Positions 55,928-64,000 of a stretch of DNA of 64,000 nt are shown here, piece after piece. The notes beneath the pieces are model-generated. The model was not told the DNA's origin, ran no database searches, and was given only the letters and a program-made list of their open reading frames with translations. The translations under genes were made by a program, and so were the position numbers. The DNA lies in the NCBI RefSeq assembly GCF_000166055.1, contig NC_014664.1, positions 3,937,501 through 4,001,500 on the forward strand, written 5' to 3'. Numbering within the stretch: position 1 is the stretch's first letter; each line of letters begins with the position of its first letter. The stretch comes from Rhodomicrobium vannielii ATCC 17100 (lineage in GTDB: Bacteria; Pseudomonadota; Alphaproteobacteria; Rhizobiales; Rhodomicrobiaceae).

Positions 55928-56350
55928 CGCCGCCCGCTTTGGCGACGGCTTGTCCGAACGACCGCCTCAGGCCGCGTCGGAGATTGCGCGCGCATCCCGG
56001 TTTCCTGTTTCAACGAACCGCGGCGAAAGGCGTTTCGTCCGCACGCGGCCTTTTTTCGATAGGGTTAGAACCGCCTCCGTCCCCGGTTACTTCCATCTTC
56101 GCGGCTAGGGAATATATCCTTGTTTTGCAAGGATAGACTATTTTATTTCAATGATTTAGCTGATGTTACCAAAGTGATTTATTCAAATTGTACAGCAAAT
56201 GTTAGCAAGGTGAAAGCAGTGGCTTCTCCCTTTACGGCATTTCACTTGACCCTGACGCTCAAGCGCGCAGTTTGATGGGGAGTTTGATCAGGCTTATCGG
56301 TTGATATCGTCTGATAATAACGTCCTCACTGAGTGTGTTCACTCTCCTAT
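55928..56350. other. AT-rich intergenic region upstream of the hybrid kinase
   Basis: These 423 bases include a hairpin (56115-56135) and an AT-rich segment (56110-56220) that is distinct from the GC-rich surroundings and may contain the kinase promoter. No gene is recognised. Confidence 0.45.
56115..56135 (+). terminator. Possible terminator hairpin
   Basis: TATCCTTG (56115-56122) and CAAGGATA (56128-56135) form a perfect 8-bp stem around TTTTG, followed a few bases later by TATTTTATTT. It is plausible as an end of the upstream transcript, although 190 bases after the deacetylase-like gene. Confidence 0.4.
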
Positions 56351-58357
56351 ATGGATTTCGAGGTAATGATCCTGCATACCCTTGCAAGGGAAGACTTATG
56401 CGCTCCGCCGGATGACAGCATGCAAGATGCGGTCGTCGTAACGGACGAGACAGGCAAATTCCTATGGGCCAACGCGGGCTTCGCGCGGCTCACCGGAGTT
56501 CCCGCGCACGAAATTGCCGCGCGCACACCGTCTTCACTCCTGCAATCGCCCGGCATGAACAGAAACGCGGTGGCGGCAGCGCTGCTGCATGCGCTCGAAG
56601 CGAAGGAGCCCGTGAAGACGCAGGTTCTGGGCGAAAGACGGGGCATTCCCGTCTGGTTCGACCTCGAAGTGATGCCGCTGCTCGACGCCGACGCGCATAT
56701 CCGCGGGTTCGTCGCCATTCAGCGCGACATAACCTTCTGCGTCGGCCGGGATTGCGACGTTACCAAAGCGGTTCTGGGTAGCAGCAAGGCCGAGGGACGC
56801 TTGCGCGCTGCGGTCGAAGCCATATCGGACGGTTTCGCCATTTACGACGAGAATGATCGGCTGCTCATCGCGAATGAAGCGTTTACCAAGCTTCACGAAG
56901 GAATCGAAGACGCCCTCGGCCCCGGAGCATCGTTCGAGGATCTGTTGCGAAGCACACTTGCGAGAGGGCTGATCGACATTGGATGCGAGGATCCGGACCG
57001 CTGGCTGGACCGTCAGCTTACCGCTTCAAAGCACGCGTTTTCTGAAATCCACATGCGATTCGCTAACGGTTGCTGGATGTCGCGGCGCCACAAGCGGATG
57101 GAAAACAACGAAACCGTACGCATATGGACCGATATCAGCTCCCTGAAGCGTCAACAGGCCGAACTTGAGGATGCGCGTGCGCGCGCCGAGGCGGCCGACA
57201 GGGCGAAGAGCCATTTCCTCACCAATATGAGCCACGAAATGCGTACGCCGATGAACGGCATCATCGGATTCAACGAGTTGCTGCTTCAAGGCAATCTGAG
57301 CGACACGCAGCGCGATTACGCGACCCTTATCCAATCGTCGTCCAAGTCGCTCATGTCGCTGATCGACGAGATCCTCGATCTCGGCAAGATCGAACGCGGC
57401 ACGCTCGAAATCCAGAGCGCCCCGTTCAAGCTGAATCAGCTTATTTCGGCGGCACGCTCGCTTCAGGCGCTCGCCGACGAGAAGGCGCTGCAATTGAAGG
57501 TCAGCAGCACCTTGCCGTCGCAGACAATCGCCATCGGCGACGTGGAGCGCATTCGCCAAATCCTCGTCAACCTGCTCGGCAACGCAATCAAGTTCACCGA
57601 AACGGGCGAGGTGACGCTATCGATTTCGGCCGAAAACAATGGGCTGGCCTTTTCCGTCAACGACACCGGGCCAGGCATCGCCCCCGATCGATTGCGCAAG
57701 ATTTTCAACCGCTTCTATCAGGCCGATGACCTTTGTTCCGGCAAGGTCAAGGGTAGCGGCCTCGGCCTCGCCATCGCGAAGGAACTCACCGAACTGATGG
57801 GCGGCACCATCACGGTCGAAAGCGAGCGCGGAGAAGGCTCGACGTTCCTTGTCTGGTTGCCGCTGTGGCTCGACAACGATCAAGTGCAATTACCGGCTGC
57901 GCAGAGCAGCGGCAGCGGGAGCGTGGAGGAGACCGCGCAGCTCACGCCATGCGTCTACGATGTGCTCGTCGCCGAAGACCATCCGATCAACCTCAAGCTT
58001 GCGCTCGCGCTCTTGCAGGCCGCTGGATGCGAGACGCATTCGGCCGAGAACGGTCAGCAGGTGCTCGTGAAGCTCGAAAAGCGCGATTACGATCTCATCA
58101 TCATGGATAGCCAGATGCCCATCATGAATGGCGTCGAGGCCATAAGGATCATCCGGCACCGTGCCGACTGGAAGCGGGACATTCCGATCCTGTCGCTCAC
58201 CGCCGATGCGATGAAGGGCGCGGAGGAATATCACGCTTCTGCCGGCGCTGACGGGTATATGGCGAAGCCGCTGAAAAGCGATTGTTTCATCTCGACGGTG
58301 AAGCGCCTGGCGGAGCAGGGCCGCGATCTCCGTCTGCGCAATCAGGAGGCCGCCTAA
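56351..58357 (+). CDS. Hybrid sensor histidine kinase (PAS-PAS-HisKA-HATPase-REC)
   Basis: This soluble kinase has about 668 residues and no membrane segments. There are two PAS-type sensor regions (about residues 25-135, QDAVVVTDETGKFLWANAGF; and 150-265, AISDGFAIYDENDRLLIANE). HisKA follows with phospho-acceptor His295 in SHEMRTPMNG, then HATPase with NLLGNAIKFTETG, NDTGPGIAPD and GSGLGLAI. The C-terminal receiver domain has Asp586 in IIMDSQMPIMNG. No cognate regulator or phosphotransfer gene is adjacent. The start is uncertain (GTG 56333, ATG 56351 or ATG 56366). The signal is unknown; the PAS domains show no obvious cofactor motif. Confidence 0.9.
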   Translation: MDFEVMILHTLAREDLCAPPDDSMQDAVVVTDETGKFLWANAGFARLTGVPAHEIAARTPSSLLQSPGMNRNAVAAALLHALEAKEPVKTQVLGERRGIPVWFDLEVMPLLDADAHIRGFVAIQRDITFCVGRDCDVTKAVLGSSKAEGRLRAAVEAISDGFAIYDENDRLLIANEAFTKLHEGIEDALGPGASFEDLLRSTLARGLIDIGCEDPDRWLDRQLTASKHAFSEIHMRFANGCWMSRRHKRMENNETVRIWTDISSLKRQQAELEDARARAEAADRAKSHFLTNMSHEMRTPMNGIIGFNELLLQGNLSDTQRDYATLIQSSSKSLMSLIDEILDLGKIERGTLEIQSAPFKLNQLISAARSLQALADEKALQLKVSSTLPSQTIAIGDVERIRQILVNLLGNAIKFTETGEVTLSISAENNGLAFSVNDTGPGIAPDRLRKIFNRFYQADDLCSGKVKGSGLGLAIAKELTELMGGTITVESERGEGSTFLVWLPLWLDNDQVQLPAAQSSGSGSVEETAQLTPCVYDVLVAEDHPINLKLALALLQAAGCETHSAENGQQVLVKLEKRDYDLIIMDSQMPIMNGVEAIRIIRHRADWKRDIPILSLTADAMKGAEEYHASAGADGYMAKPLKSDCFISTVKRLAEQGRDLRLRNQEAA

Positions 58358-58482
58358 GCTTTCGCCGGAGCCTTTCCGACCGCAGTTGGTTGCGAAGAAG
58401 CGCCGTTGCGCACGATGCGTAAATCGTGCAAAAAAGAGGGATCGCCGCACGGCGCAGCTGCTCTCATTCGCGAACGAGCCTC

Positions 58483-58848
58483 ATGACCGAACTGCTTCAG
58501 CAATATTTTCCGCTTGTGATCTTCCTTGGCGTTTCGCTCATCATCGGGCTTGGGCTGCTTGTTGCGCCGTTCTTCGTCGCACCGAACAATCCCGACCCGG
58601 AGAAGGTGGCCGCGTATGAATGCGGCTTCCCGGCTTTCGACGACGCCCGCATGAAGTTCGACGTGCGCTTTTATCTCGTGGCGATCCTGTTCATCATCTT
58701 CGACCTCGAAGTGGCCTTCCTTTTCCCTTGGGCGGTGGCGTTCAAGGAGGCAGGCGTCGCAGGTTTCTGGGCGATGATGGCATTCCTTTCGGTGCTTACC
58801 ATCGGCTTCATCTACGAATGGAAGAAGGGCGCGCTCGACTGGGATTGA
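58483..58848 (+). CDS. nuoA: NADH-quinone oxidoreductase subunit A (NuoA)
   Basis: This 121-residue membrane subunit at the junction of the complex I arms has three helices. The conserved loop [20 protein letters not shown] carries the quinone-site Cys, and [13 protein letters not shown] follows. ATG 58483 is the family start [11 protein letters not shown]. It opens the proximal complex I block but is followed by an inverted glycosyltransferase gene instead of nuoB. Confidence 0.96.
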   Translation: MTELLQQYFPLVIFLGVSLIIGLGLLVAPFFVAPNNPDPEKVAAYECGFPAFDDARMKFDVRFYLVAILFIIFDLEVAFLFPWAVAFKEAGVAGFWAMMAFLSVLTIGFIYEWKKGALDWD

Positions 58849-58866
58849 GCCCGCCGCCGCATCAGC

Positions 58867-59835
58867 TCAAGCTGTTCTCTGTGACGTTCTCTCCCCCGGC
58901 CTGCTGTTCCCGACGGGTATCGCTTCCTTGAGCTTGGGCGGCAGATCATCGCATGATGCGTTAAGTTCGCGCGGCTGATACAAATCGCCGAGAAGCTCGG
59001 CCCGTTCCATCATTTTTGCCCGGAACAACAGACCCGCGGCTATCCACACTCCATGGACGCGGATGTATTCAGCCACCTTGCGATGGAACGACATTCTTTT
59101 TTTGATGCTGGACTTCATCTTTCGATGGAGCGGCTTGCGCAGGCGCTTTCCCTTCGGTGTGGTTCCTTTTTTTTCGGACACGAACTCCTGCGGACGTCCC
59201 ATCTCGCTTCCGTCTTCCTGATCGGCCGGGAAAGGGATGACGTGGTATACGCGAGGCTTCAAGGTGGCGGCACCGAAAGCCTGGTTATCGTAGAAATCCA
59301 CCATCGGTTTGAGGTTGGGCAGAAGGTTTCGTACACCGCGAGCGGTGACGACATAAGCCGCCGCCCCTATATCGCCGCCTCGTGAGATCAGACCTAGCGT
59401 GCGCGCGCCGATGGGCCTCAGGGGCAGCACCTTCAGCCGCTTGACTTGGGTGACTTCAAGTTTCAGGAAATCGGTATTGGGGGGAAATTTGAGCGTGGGA
59501 TCCAGAAAAGTGCCGAAGTCCGGCGCGAGATCAAGGTCGTCCTCAAGGACGCATGCGCGTTCGTAGCTGCGATCGCGTATGATCTGCAACACGCTGAGAT
59601 GACTCTGAAAGCAGGCGACCTCGTTCGCGATGGGTCTTCTCGTCGGCTTTGTCCAGGTTTCCCTGGGCGCGAACGTCTCCACGGAGTCCGGTGGAAGCGC
59701 TCTGCCATCGATGGCCGCAAACCGCTCATAGGCGATGCCGAGAGAGCGAAGCTTCTCGTCCATGCGGGCGAGGCGATGAGGCGCCCGGTCAAGATTGATG
59801 AGGAAAACCGGAATGTGGTCGACAAAATTTTTCAT
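58867..59835 (-). CDS. Glycosyltransferase family 25 (LPS biosynthesis type)
   Basis: About 322 residues. The first 200 form the GT25 domain: IPVFLINLDRAPHRLARMDE, then EVACFQSHLSVLQIIRD and ACVLEDDLDL with the acidic metal-binding residues. The C-terminal part is very basic (KKGTTPKGKRLRKPLHRKMK). It lies on the opposite strand between nuoA and nuoB, with base composition visibly poorer in GC, for example the T-rich stretches near 59096 and 59167. ATG 59835 gives MKNFVDHIPVF; the ORF extends to 59856. It looks like an inserted surface-polysaccharide gene unrelated to complex I. Confidence 0.85.
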   Translation of the reverse strand: MKNFVDHIPVFLINLDRAPHRLARMDEKLRSLGIAYERFAAIDGRALPPDSVETFAPRETWTKPTRRPIANEVACFQSHLSVLQIIRDRSYERACVLEDDLDLAPDFGTFLDPTLKFPPNTDFLKLEVTQVKRLKVLPLRPIGARTLGLISRGGDIGAAAYVVTARGVRNLLPNLKPMVDFYDNQAFGAATLKPRVYHVIPFPADQEDGSEMGRPQEFVSEKKGTTPKGKRLRKPLHRKMKSSIKKRMSFHRKVAEYIRVHGVWIAAGLLFRAKMMERAELLGDLYQPRELNASCDDLPPKLKEAIPVGNSRPGERTSQRTA

Positions 59836-60033
59836 TTGAGAGAAACACATTATCAAACGGGAACTATGTCGTTCTTTAGCGCACTTTTACGAGGTGCTGC
59901 AAGCCTAAGTGCTTGCATGGTTTGACGGGAAGCCCTCCGCCCTTATGTCACGCGGCCGAGCGGTAAAAACCGCTTGGCGTTTGCCTCCATCTCGCCATAT
60001 ATCGAACAAGGTAAAGCGCTCACTGTTGGATCG

Positions 60034-60588
60034 ATGACCACGCCCGGATTTCCACTGCCATTTTATGACACGCCTGGCCGACCTGGGGCTGGAGCAGCCG
60101 TCGACTTCGACGGGCTGAACGCCCAGCTTGCGGACAAGGGTTTCCTCGTCACGAGCACGGAGGATGTGATCAACTGGGCGCGCACCGGCTCGCTCATGTG
60201 GATGACGTTCGGCCTTGCCTGCTGCGCCGTGGAAATGATCCAGGTGTCGATGCCGCGCTACGATCTCGAGCGTTTCGGCACAGCACCGCGCGCAAGCCCG
60301 CGCCAGTCGGATCTGATGATCGTGGCCGGCACGCTGTGCAACAAGATGGCGCCCGCGCTCCGCAAGGTCTACGACCAGATGCCGGAGCCGCGTTACGTTA
60401 TCTCCATGGGTTCCTGCGCGAATGGCGGCGGCTATTACCACTATTCCTATTCGGTGGTGCGCGGCTGCGATCGCGTCGTGCCGGTCGATGTGTACATCCC
60501 CGGCTGCCCGCCCTCGGCTGAAGCGCTGCTTTATGGCATCATGCTTTTGCAGAAGAAAATCCGCCGCACCGGCACGATTGAACGATAG
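60034..60588 (+). CDS. nuoB: NADH-quinone oxidoreductase subunit B (NuoB)
   Basis: This subunit binds cluster N2, the last iron-sulfur centre before quinone. Ligands are in [18 protein letters not shown] and [10 protein letters not shown]. From ATG 60034 it has 184 residues; an in-frame ATG at 59974 would add 20 residues without clear family match. nuoC follows after 9 bases. Because nuoA is 1.2 kb upstream beyond an inverted gene, nuoB needs its own promoter in 59860-60030 or antisense readthrough. Confidence 0.95.
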   Translation: MTTPGFPLPFYDTPGRPGAGAAVDFDGLNAQLADKGFLVTSTEDVINWARTGSLMWMTFGLACCAVEMIQVSMPRYDLERFGTAPRASPRQSDLMIVAGTLCNKMAPALRKVYDQMPEPRYVISMGSCANGGGYYHYSYSVVRGCDRVVPVDVYIPGCPPSAEALLYGIMLLQKKIRRTGTIER

Positions 60589-60597
60589 GCGAAATCG

Positions 60598-61218
60598 ATG
60601 ACGAACACGGCGAAGCTCGAAGTGCTGGCCGAGGCCCTGAAGGGCGCTTTTCCCGAAGGCGTCACGGAGACGCGGTTCGCGCTCGGCGAACTGACCGTGT
60701 TGGTGGATCGCGCCCGCATTCCGGCCATCGCCGAATTTCTGCGGAGCGATCCGGCGTGGCGCTTCACGATCCTCGTCGACATCTGCGGTGTGGATTACCC
60801 CGAGCGCGCCGAACGCTTCGATGTCGTCTATCATTTCCTCAGTATGTATCAGAATTTGCGCGTGAGGCTGAAGACAACCGCCGATGCTGCAACGCCGGTG
60901 CCGAGCCTTGTCGGGGTGTTTCCCGCCGCGAACTGGTTCGAGCGCGAAGCCTACGACCTGTACGGCATCCTGTTCGAAGGTCATCCAGACCTGCGCCGCA
61001 TCCTCACGGACTACGGTTTCCGCGGCCATCCGCTGCGCAAGGATTTCCCGCTCACGGGCTTTGTCGAATTGCGCTACGACGAAGAGCAGAAGCGGGTCGT
61101 CTACGAGCCGGTGAAGCTTCCGCAGGAATTCCGCAGCTTCGACTTCCTCTCGCCGTGGGAGGGCGCCGATTATCTGCTTCCCGGCGACGAGAAGGCGACG
61201 ACCGCGCCGAAGGCGTAA
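60598..61218 (+). CDS. nuoC: NADH-quinone oxidoreductase subunit C (NuoC)
   Basis: This 206-residue peripheral subunit has the signature [20 protein letters not shown], then [20 protein letters not shown], conserved in the 30-kDa family. It is a separate protein rather than the NuoCD fusion of enterobacteria. It is 40 bases before nuoD. Confidence 0.96.
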   Translation: MTNTAKLEVLAEALKGAFPEGVTETRFALGELTVLVDRARIPAIAEFLRSDPAWRFTILVDICGVDYPERAERFDVVYHFLSMYQNLRVRLKTTADAATPVPSLVGVFPAANWFEREAYDLYGILFEGHPDLRRILTDYGFRGHPLRKDFPLTGFVELRYDEEQKRVVYEPVKLPQEFRSFDFLSPWEGADYLLPGDEKATTAPKA

Positions 61219-61258
61219 GCGACCATGAACATAAAAGACAATCGGGCAACGAGGCTCC

Positions 61259-62506
61259 ATGGCTGACGGCAGCGGCGCGGTGAGCGAGGCGTACAAGGTG
61301 GAAACGGAAAGCCTGGAGCGTCCGCCGGAGAACCGCAACTTCACGATCAATTTCGGGCCGCAGCACCCGGCCGCGCATGGCGTGCTCCGGTTGATCCTCG
61401 AACTCGATGGCGAGGTCGTGCATCGCGTCGATCCGCATATCGGGCTTCTGCATCGCGGCACCGAGAAGCTCATCGAGCACAAAACCTATCTTCAGGCGAT
61501 TCCCTATTTCGACCGGCTCGACTATGTCGCGCCGATGAATCAGGAGCACGCCTTCTGCCTCGCGATCGAGAAGCTGCTCGGCGTAACGCCTCCGATTCGC
61601 GGTCAGCTTATCCGCGTGCTCTTCTCGGAAATCGGCCGCATCCTCAACCATCTGCTGAACGTCACCACGTTCGCGCTCGACCTCGGCGCGTTGACGCCGC
61701 CGCTCTGGGGCTTCGAAGAGCGCGAAAAGCTGATGGTGTTCTACGAGCGCGCGAGCGGGGCGCGGCTCCACGCGAATTATTTCCGCCCCGGCGGCGTGCA
61801 TCAGGATCTGCCGCAGGCGCTCATCGACGATATCGAAGCGTGGTGCGACAGCTTCCTCAAGGTGCTGGCCGACCTCGATACGCTTCTCACCGATAACCGC
61901 ATCTTCAAGCAACGCACCGTCGATATCGGCGTTGTCAGCCTCGAAGACGCCATGGCGTGGGGCTTCACGGGCACCATGATCCGCGGCTCGGGCGCGGCTT
62001 GGGACTTGCGCAAGAGCCAGCCTTACGAGTGCTACGCGGATCTCGACTTCGACATCCCCATCGGCAAGAACGGCGACAACTGGGATCGCTATCTCATCCG
62101 CATGGAGGAGATGCGCCAGTCGATCCGCATCATGAAGCAGTGTATCGAGCGCCTGAATTCGCCAGCGGGCAAGGGACCGGTGATCCTGCCGAACAACAAG
62201 GTCACGCCCCCGCGCCGCGAAGAGATGAAGCGCTCGATGGAGGCGCTCATCCATCACTTCAAGCTGTATACCGAGGGCTTTCGCGTCCCGGAAGGCGAGG
62301 TTTATGCCGCCGTCGAAGCACCGAAAGGCGAGTTCGGTGTCTATCTCGTGGCGGACGGCACGAACCGCCCGTATCGCTGCAAGATCCGCGCTCCCGGCTT
62401 CCCGCATCTCGCCGCGATGGACTTCCTGTGCAAGGGGCACATGCTGGCGGACGTGGCGGCCATCCTCGGCAGTATCGACATCGTATTCGGCGAAATCGAC
62501 CGCTGA
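61259..62506 (+). CDS. nuoD: NADH-quinone oxidoreductase subunit D (NuoD)
   Basis: This 415-residue 49-kDa subunit lines the quinone site. It has [20 protein letters not shown], the quinone-site His in the same segment, [15 protein letters not shown] and the C-terminal [10 protein letters not shown]. Length and motifs match alphaproteobacterial NuoD. nuoE is not adjacent: two small membrane-protein genes and two palindromes intervene. Confidence 0.97.
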   Translation: MADGSGAVSEAYKVETESLERPPENRNFTINFGPQHPAAHGVLRLILELDGEVVHRVDPHIGLLHRGTEKLIEHKTYLQAIPYFDRLDYVAPMNQEHAFCLAIEKLLGVTPPIRGQLIRVLFSEIGRILNHLLNVTTFALDLGALTPPLWGFEEREKLMVFYERASGARLHANYFRPGGVHQDLPQALIDDIEAWCDSFLKVLADLDTLLTDNRIFKQRTVDIGVVSLEDAMAWGFTGTMIRGSGAAWDLRKSQPYECYADLDFDIPIGKNGDNWDRYLIRMEEMRQSIRIMKQCIERLNSPAGKGPVILPNNKVTPPRREEMKRSMEALIHHFKLYTEGFRVPEGEVYAAVEAPKGEFGVYLVADGTNRPYRCKIRAPGFPHLAAMDFLCKGHMLADVAAILGSIDIVFGEIDR

Positions 62507-62608
62507 TCGCCATTGCGTGCGCGCAGCCTCGTCGCGAGGCTCCGCGCGACTGCGATTCGATGCGGGAGCTTGGTACGCCGGGTACGAGATCCGGCTCAAC
62601 GAAAATGA

Positions 62609-62646
62609 GAGCGCGTTTTCGGTTCCACCAAAAGCCCTAAACGCTC
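62609..62646. repeat. Palindromic intergenic element after nuoD
   Basis: GAGCG and CGTTTT on the left match AAACGCTC on the right around CGGTTCCACCAAAAGCCC. It resembles the palindromes with GAGCG ends found elsewhere in the window and separates nuoD from the small membrane protein. Confidence 0.45.
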
Positions 62647-62668
62647 GAAAAAGAGGGGATGCGGCGCG

Positions 62669-62947
62669 ATGTGGAACGTGGTTGCCTGGGTGCTTGCGGC
62701 GCTGACTGGCGCGGGTTTCGGCGCGTTTGCGAAGTCCACTGGAATACTCGGCATCGATGCCGGGCCGTTTTCGGTCGTCTTCATGTTCCTGTCGCTGGTT
62801 CTGATCTCGTTCGTCTATCAGTTCCGGGTCAACATGCGCGACAAGGGCGACGGCCGCGGCCTCAGGATCGTGCCGCCCGCACCCGATATTCTCGTCGAGG
62901 CGGTCATCTTCTTCGCGGCCGCGCTATCGGCGATGAAAAGCGTCTGA
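62669..62947 (+). CDS. Hypothetical small membrane protein, 92 residues
   Basis: The protein has three hydrophobic segments (about residues 4-22, 31-50 and 73-88) with a short basic loop (FRVNMRDKGDGRGLRIVP). I do not recognise a family. It lies between nuoD and nuoE, where contiguous nuo operons have no such gene. It is preceded by AGAGGGGATGCGG, a fair ribosome site for ATG 62669. Confidence 0.65.
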   Translation: MWNVVAWVLAALTGAGFGAFAKSTGILGIDAGPFSVVFMFLSLVLISFVYQFRVNMRDKGDGRGLRIVPPAPDILVEAVIFFAAALSAMKSV

Positions 62948-63104
62948 TTGAAACAGCGGGCGAAAGCGCGCTATGTGGGGTTTGCGACCTCCAACGCTTT
63001 CACGGCGATGCTTTCGGCGCGCTGCGCCCTTCGATACAGACCCAACTGAAGCCGCGCCAGCGCGCTAGGTGTCAAGGCCAAATGCGGAGTTCGGGGAGGG
63101 GCGG

Positions 63105-63590
63105 ATGACAGATCAGGCAATCGCGGAGCCAGCCATCGCCGCGCCGGACAACGGGTTTTCCTCGCCGGAACGCCTCGGCCTTCACCTCCTCGAAATCGGC
63201 CGCATTCAGAACAATTCCGGGTCGCTGCTGCAATTCGTCGCGATCCTGTTCGCGGTTTGCATCTATTTCTTTAATGCGCTCGTCTATCCGGCCTCGCCGC
63301 ATCGCTCGCTTTACGCGGCCTTTCTGGCCCTCGATGCTGCGCTGATCGTGGCCGCGTGCTTCTTCTATCTGCGCTGCCTGACGCTGTCGGTCGGCTGGAG
63401 CGCGATCAGCCACCCGAAGACCAACTATCATCTTCTCTCGACGCTCGGCGAAAACGAGATGGAAGAGACGCTCCGCCGCGTCATCCGCTCTTTCCGACGC
63501 GGCACCTATTGTTTCGCTGCGAGCTTCTTCACGACGCTTATCTCGCTTGTGCTCGTCGCTCTGGGATACACGGACATGCTGCCATCCTGA
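63105..63590 (+). CDS. Hypothetical membrane protein, 161 residues
   Basis: GGGGAGG precedes ATG 63105. The soluble N-terminus of about 45 residues is followed by four hydrophobic segments (QFVAILFAVCIYFFNALVY, LALDAALIVAACFFYL, and a C-terminal one FAASFFTTLISLVLVAL), with a charged loop containing ENEMEETLRRVIRSFRR. No family is recognised. It sits between nuoD and nuoE. Confidence 0.65.
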   Translation: MTDQAIAEPAIAAPDNGFSSPERLGLHLLEIGRIQNNSGSLLQFVAILFAVCIYFFNALVYPASPHRSLYAAFLALDAALIVAACFFYLRCLTLSVGWSAISHPKTNYHLLSTLGENEMEETLRRVIRSFRRGTYCFAASFFTTLISLVLVALGYTDMLPS

Positions 63591-63670
63591 GCGCTTTTCC
63601 GCCGATATTCCTACGCCCTGCGCCCGCTTAACCTCTGGCGAACTCGGCGCATCTCGGTTATTAACCAGCA

Positions 63671-63736
63671 AGTGCTCTGTCGCATACGTTTGGACTACCC
63701 GCGCGCGCGCAAGCAAACGTACGCCTGAAGAGCACT
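63671..63736. repeat. Two-stem palindrome upstream of nuoE
   Basis: AGTGCTCT (63671-63678) pairs with AGAGCACT (63729-63736), and TACGTTTG (63685-63692) pairs with CAAACGTA (63714-63721), forming a long interrupted stem with a GC-rich loop. It lies about 110 bases before nuoE. Confidence 0.6.
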
Positions 63737-63845
63737 GGCATCATTGATTTCTAGTGCAGGTTCGAATTCTACATTTGATAACGATGCCAGCAGCACAGGT
63801 GAATCAAATGAAGAAACCACTGCGCTAGAACTTCTGGGAACCCGC

Positions 63846-64000
63846 ATGTCCGTCCGACGCCTCGATCCGAATCAGCCGAGCGACTTCGAATTCACGCCTG
63901 AAAATCTCGCGTGGGCGAAGGAGCAGATCAAGAAATACCCCGAAGGCCGCCATCAGGCCGCCGTGCTGCCCCTGTTGTGGCGCGCGCAGGAGCAGAATGA
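63846..64000 (+). CDS. nuoE: NADH-quinone oxidoreductase subunit E (NuoE), 3' end outside window
   Basis: Only the first 51 residues are present: [16 protein letters not shown] and [19 protein letters not shown], with [14 protein letters not shown], the conserved N-terminal helix region of the 24-kDa subunit that binds cluster N1a. The [2Fe-2S] ligands lie beyond the window. nuoF is expected next. Confidence 0.93.
   Translation, partial: MSVRRLDPNQPSDFEFTPENLAWAKEQIKKYPEGRHQAAVLPLLWRAQEQN

Noticed and set aside
59905-62599. Two long minus-strand frames opposite nuoB, nuoC and nuoD
   Set aside because: They have no motifs and lie entirely over highly conserved complex I genes.

Overview
The window is GC-rich chromosomal DNA from an alphaproteobacterium, most likely of the Hyphomicrobiales (Rhizobiales). 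The evidence is the order nuoG-nuoN, birA, RNase J, methylmalonyl-CoA epimerase, DUF1467; an NDUFA12-type accessory complex I subunit; an aerobic-type cobalamin cluster with a CobZ system instead of CobG; the hom-glpX pair; and long palindromic intergenic repeats of a kind common in that order. CooA and CobZ together fit a purple non-sulfur lifestyle (a Rhodomicrobium-like genus would fit), but that is inference only.

Layout. 1-3.3 kb: a heterodimeric ABC exporter. 3.8-4.5 kb: CooA, a haem CO sensor, with no coo genes in view, followed by a deletion scar that joins the start of mmsA to the end of a 3-hydroxyisobutyrate dehydrogenase gene. 4.9-6.1 kb: NDUFA12 and a methyltransferase. 6.1-8.46 kb: a decayed mobile region (IS21 remnant, integrase fragment, truncated IS5 element) ending at a 3' fragment of tRNA-Thr(GGU), probably an old attachment site. 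8.7-20.5 kb: housekeeping and envelope genes (ABC-F ATPase, HrpB helicase, FmdB zinc ribbon, a Lys/Ala/Pro repeat protein, D-Ala-D-Ala dipeptidase, PAP2 phosphatase, KefB-type antiporter, GNAT acetyltransferase).

20.9-34.1 kb: the distal half of the complex I operon (nuoGHIJKLMN, birA, rnj, mce, DUF1467), closed by a strong terminator. 34.7-46.2 kb: cobalamin corrin-ring genes: a two-gene CobZ equivalent, then cobB, M, E, L, J, I, H and D on the minus strand, with cobK and cobC on the plus strand. 46.2-56 kb: a lytic-transglycosylase-like protein, moaA, nitroreductase, a LutA-type protein, uxs with a glycosyltransferase, hom, glpX and a NodB-fold pseudoenzyme. 56.3-58.4 kb: a hybrid histidine kinase.

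58.5-64.0 kb: the proximal half of complex I (nuoA, B, C, D and the start of nuoE). It is interrupted by an inverted family 25 glycosyltransferase between nuoA and nuoB, and by two small membrane-protein genes between nuoD and nuoE. The usually contiguous nuo operon is therefore split at nuoF/nuoG, with the proximal half lying about 24 kb downstream of the distal half.

No CRISPR array, rRNA, intact tRNA, recognisable cobalamin riboswitch or prophage was seen. The least ordinary features are the orphan CooA, the split CobZ, the rearranged nuo operon, the island remnant at tRNA-Thr, and the mosaic palindromic repeat that forms the C-terminus of CobE.
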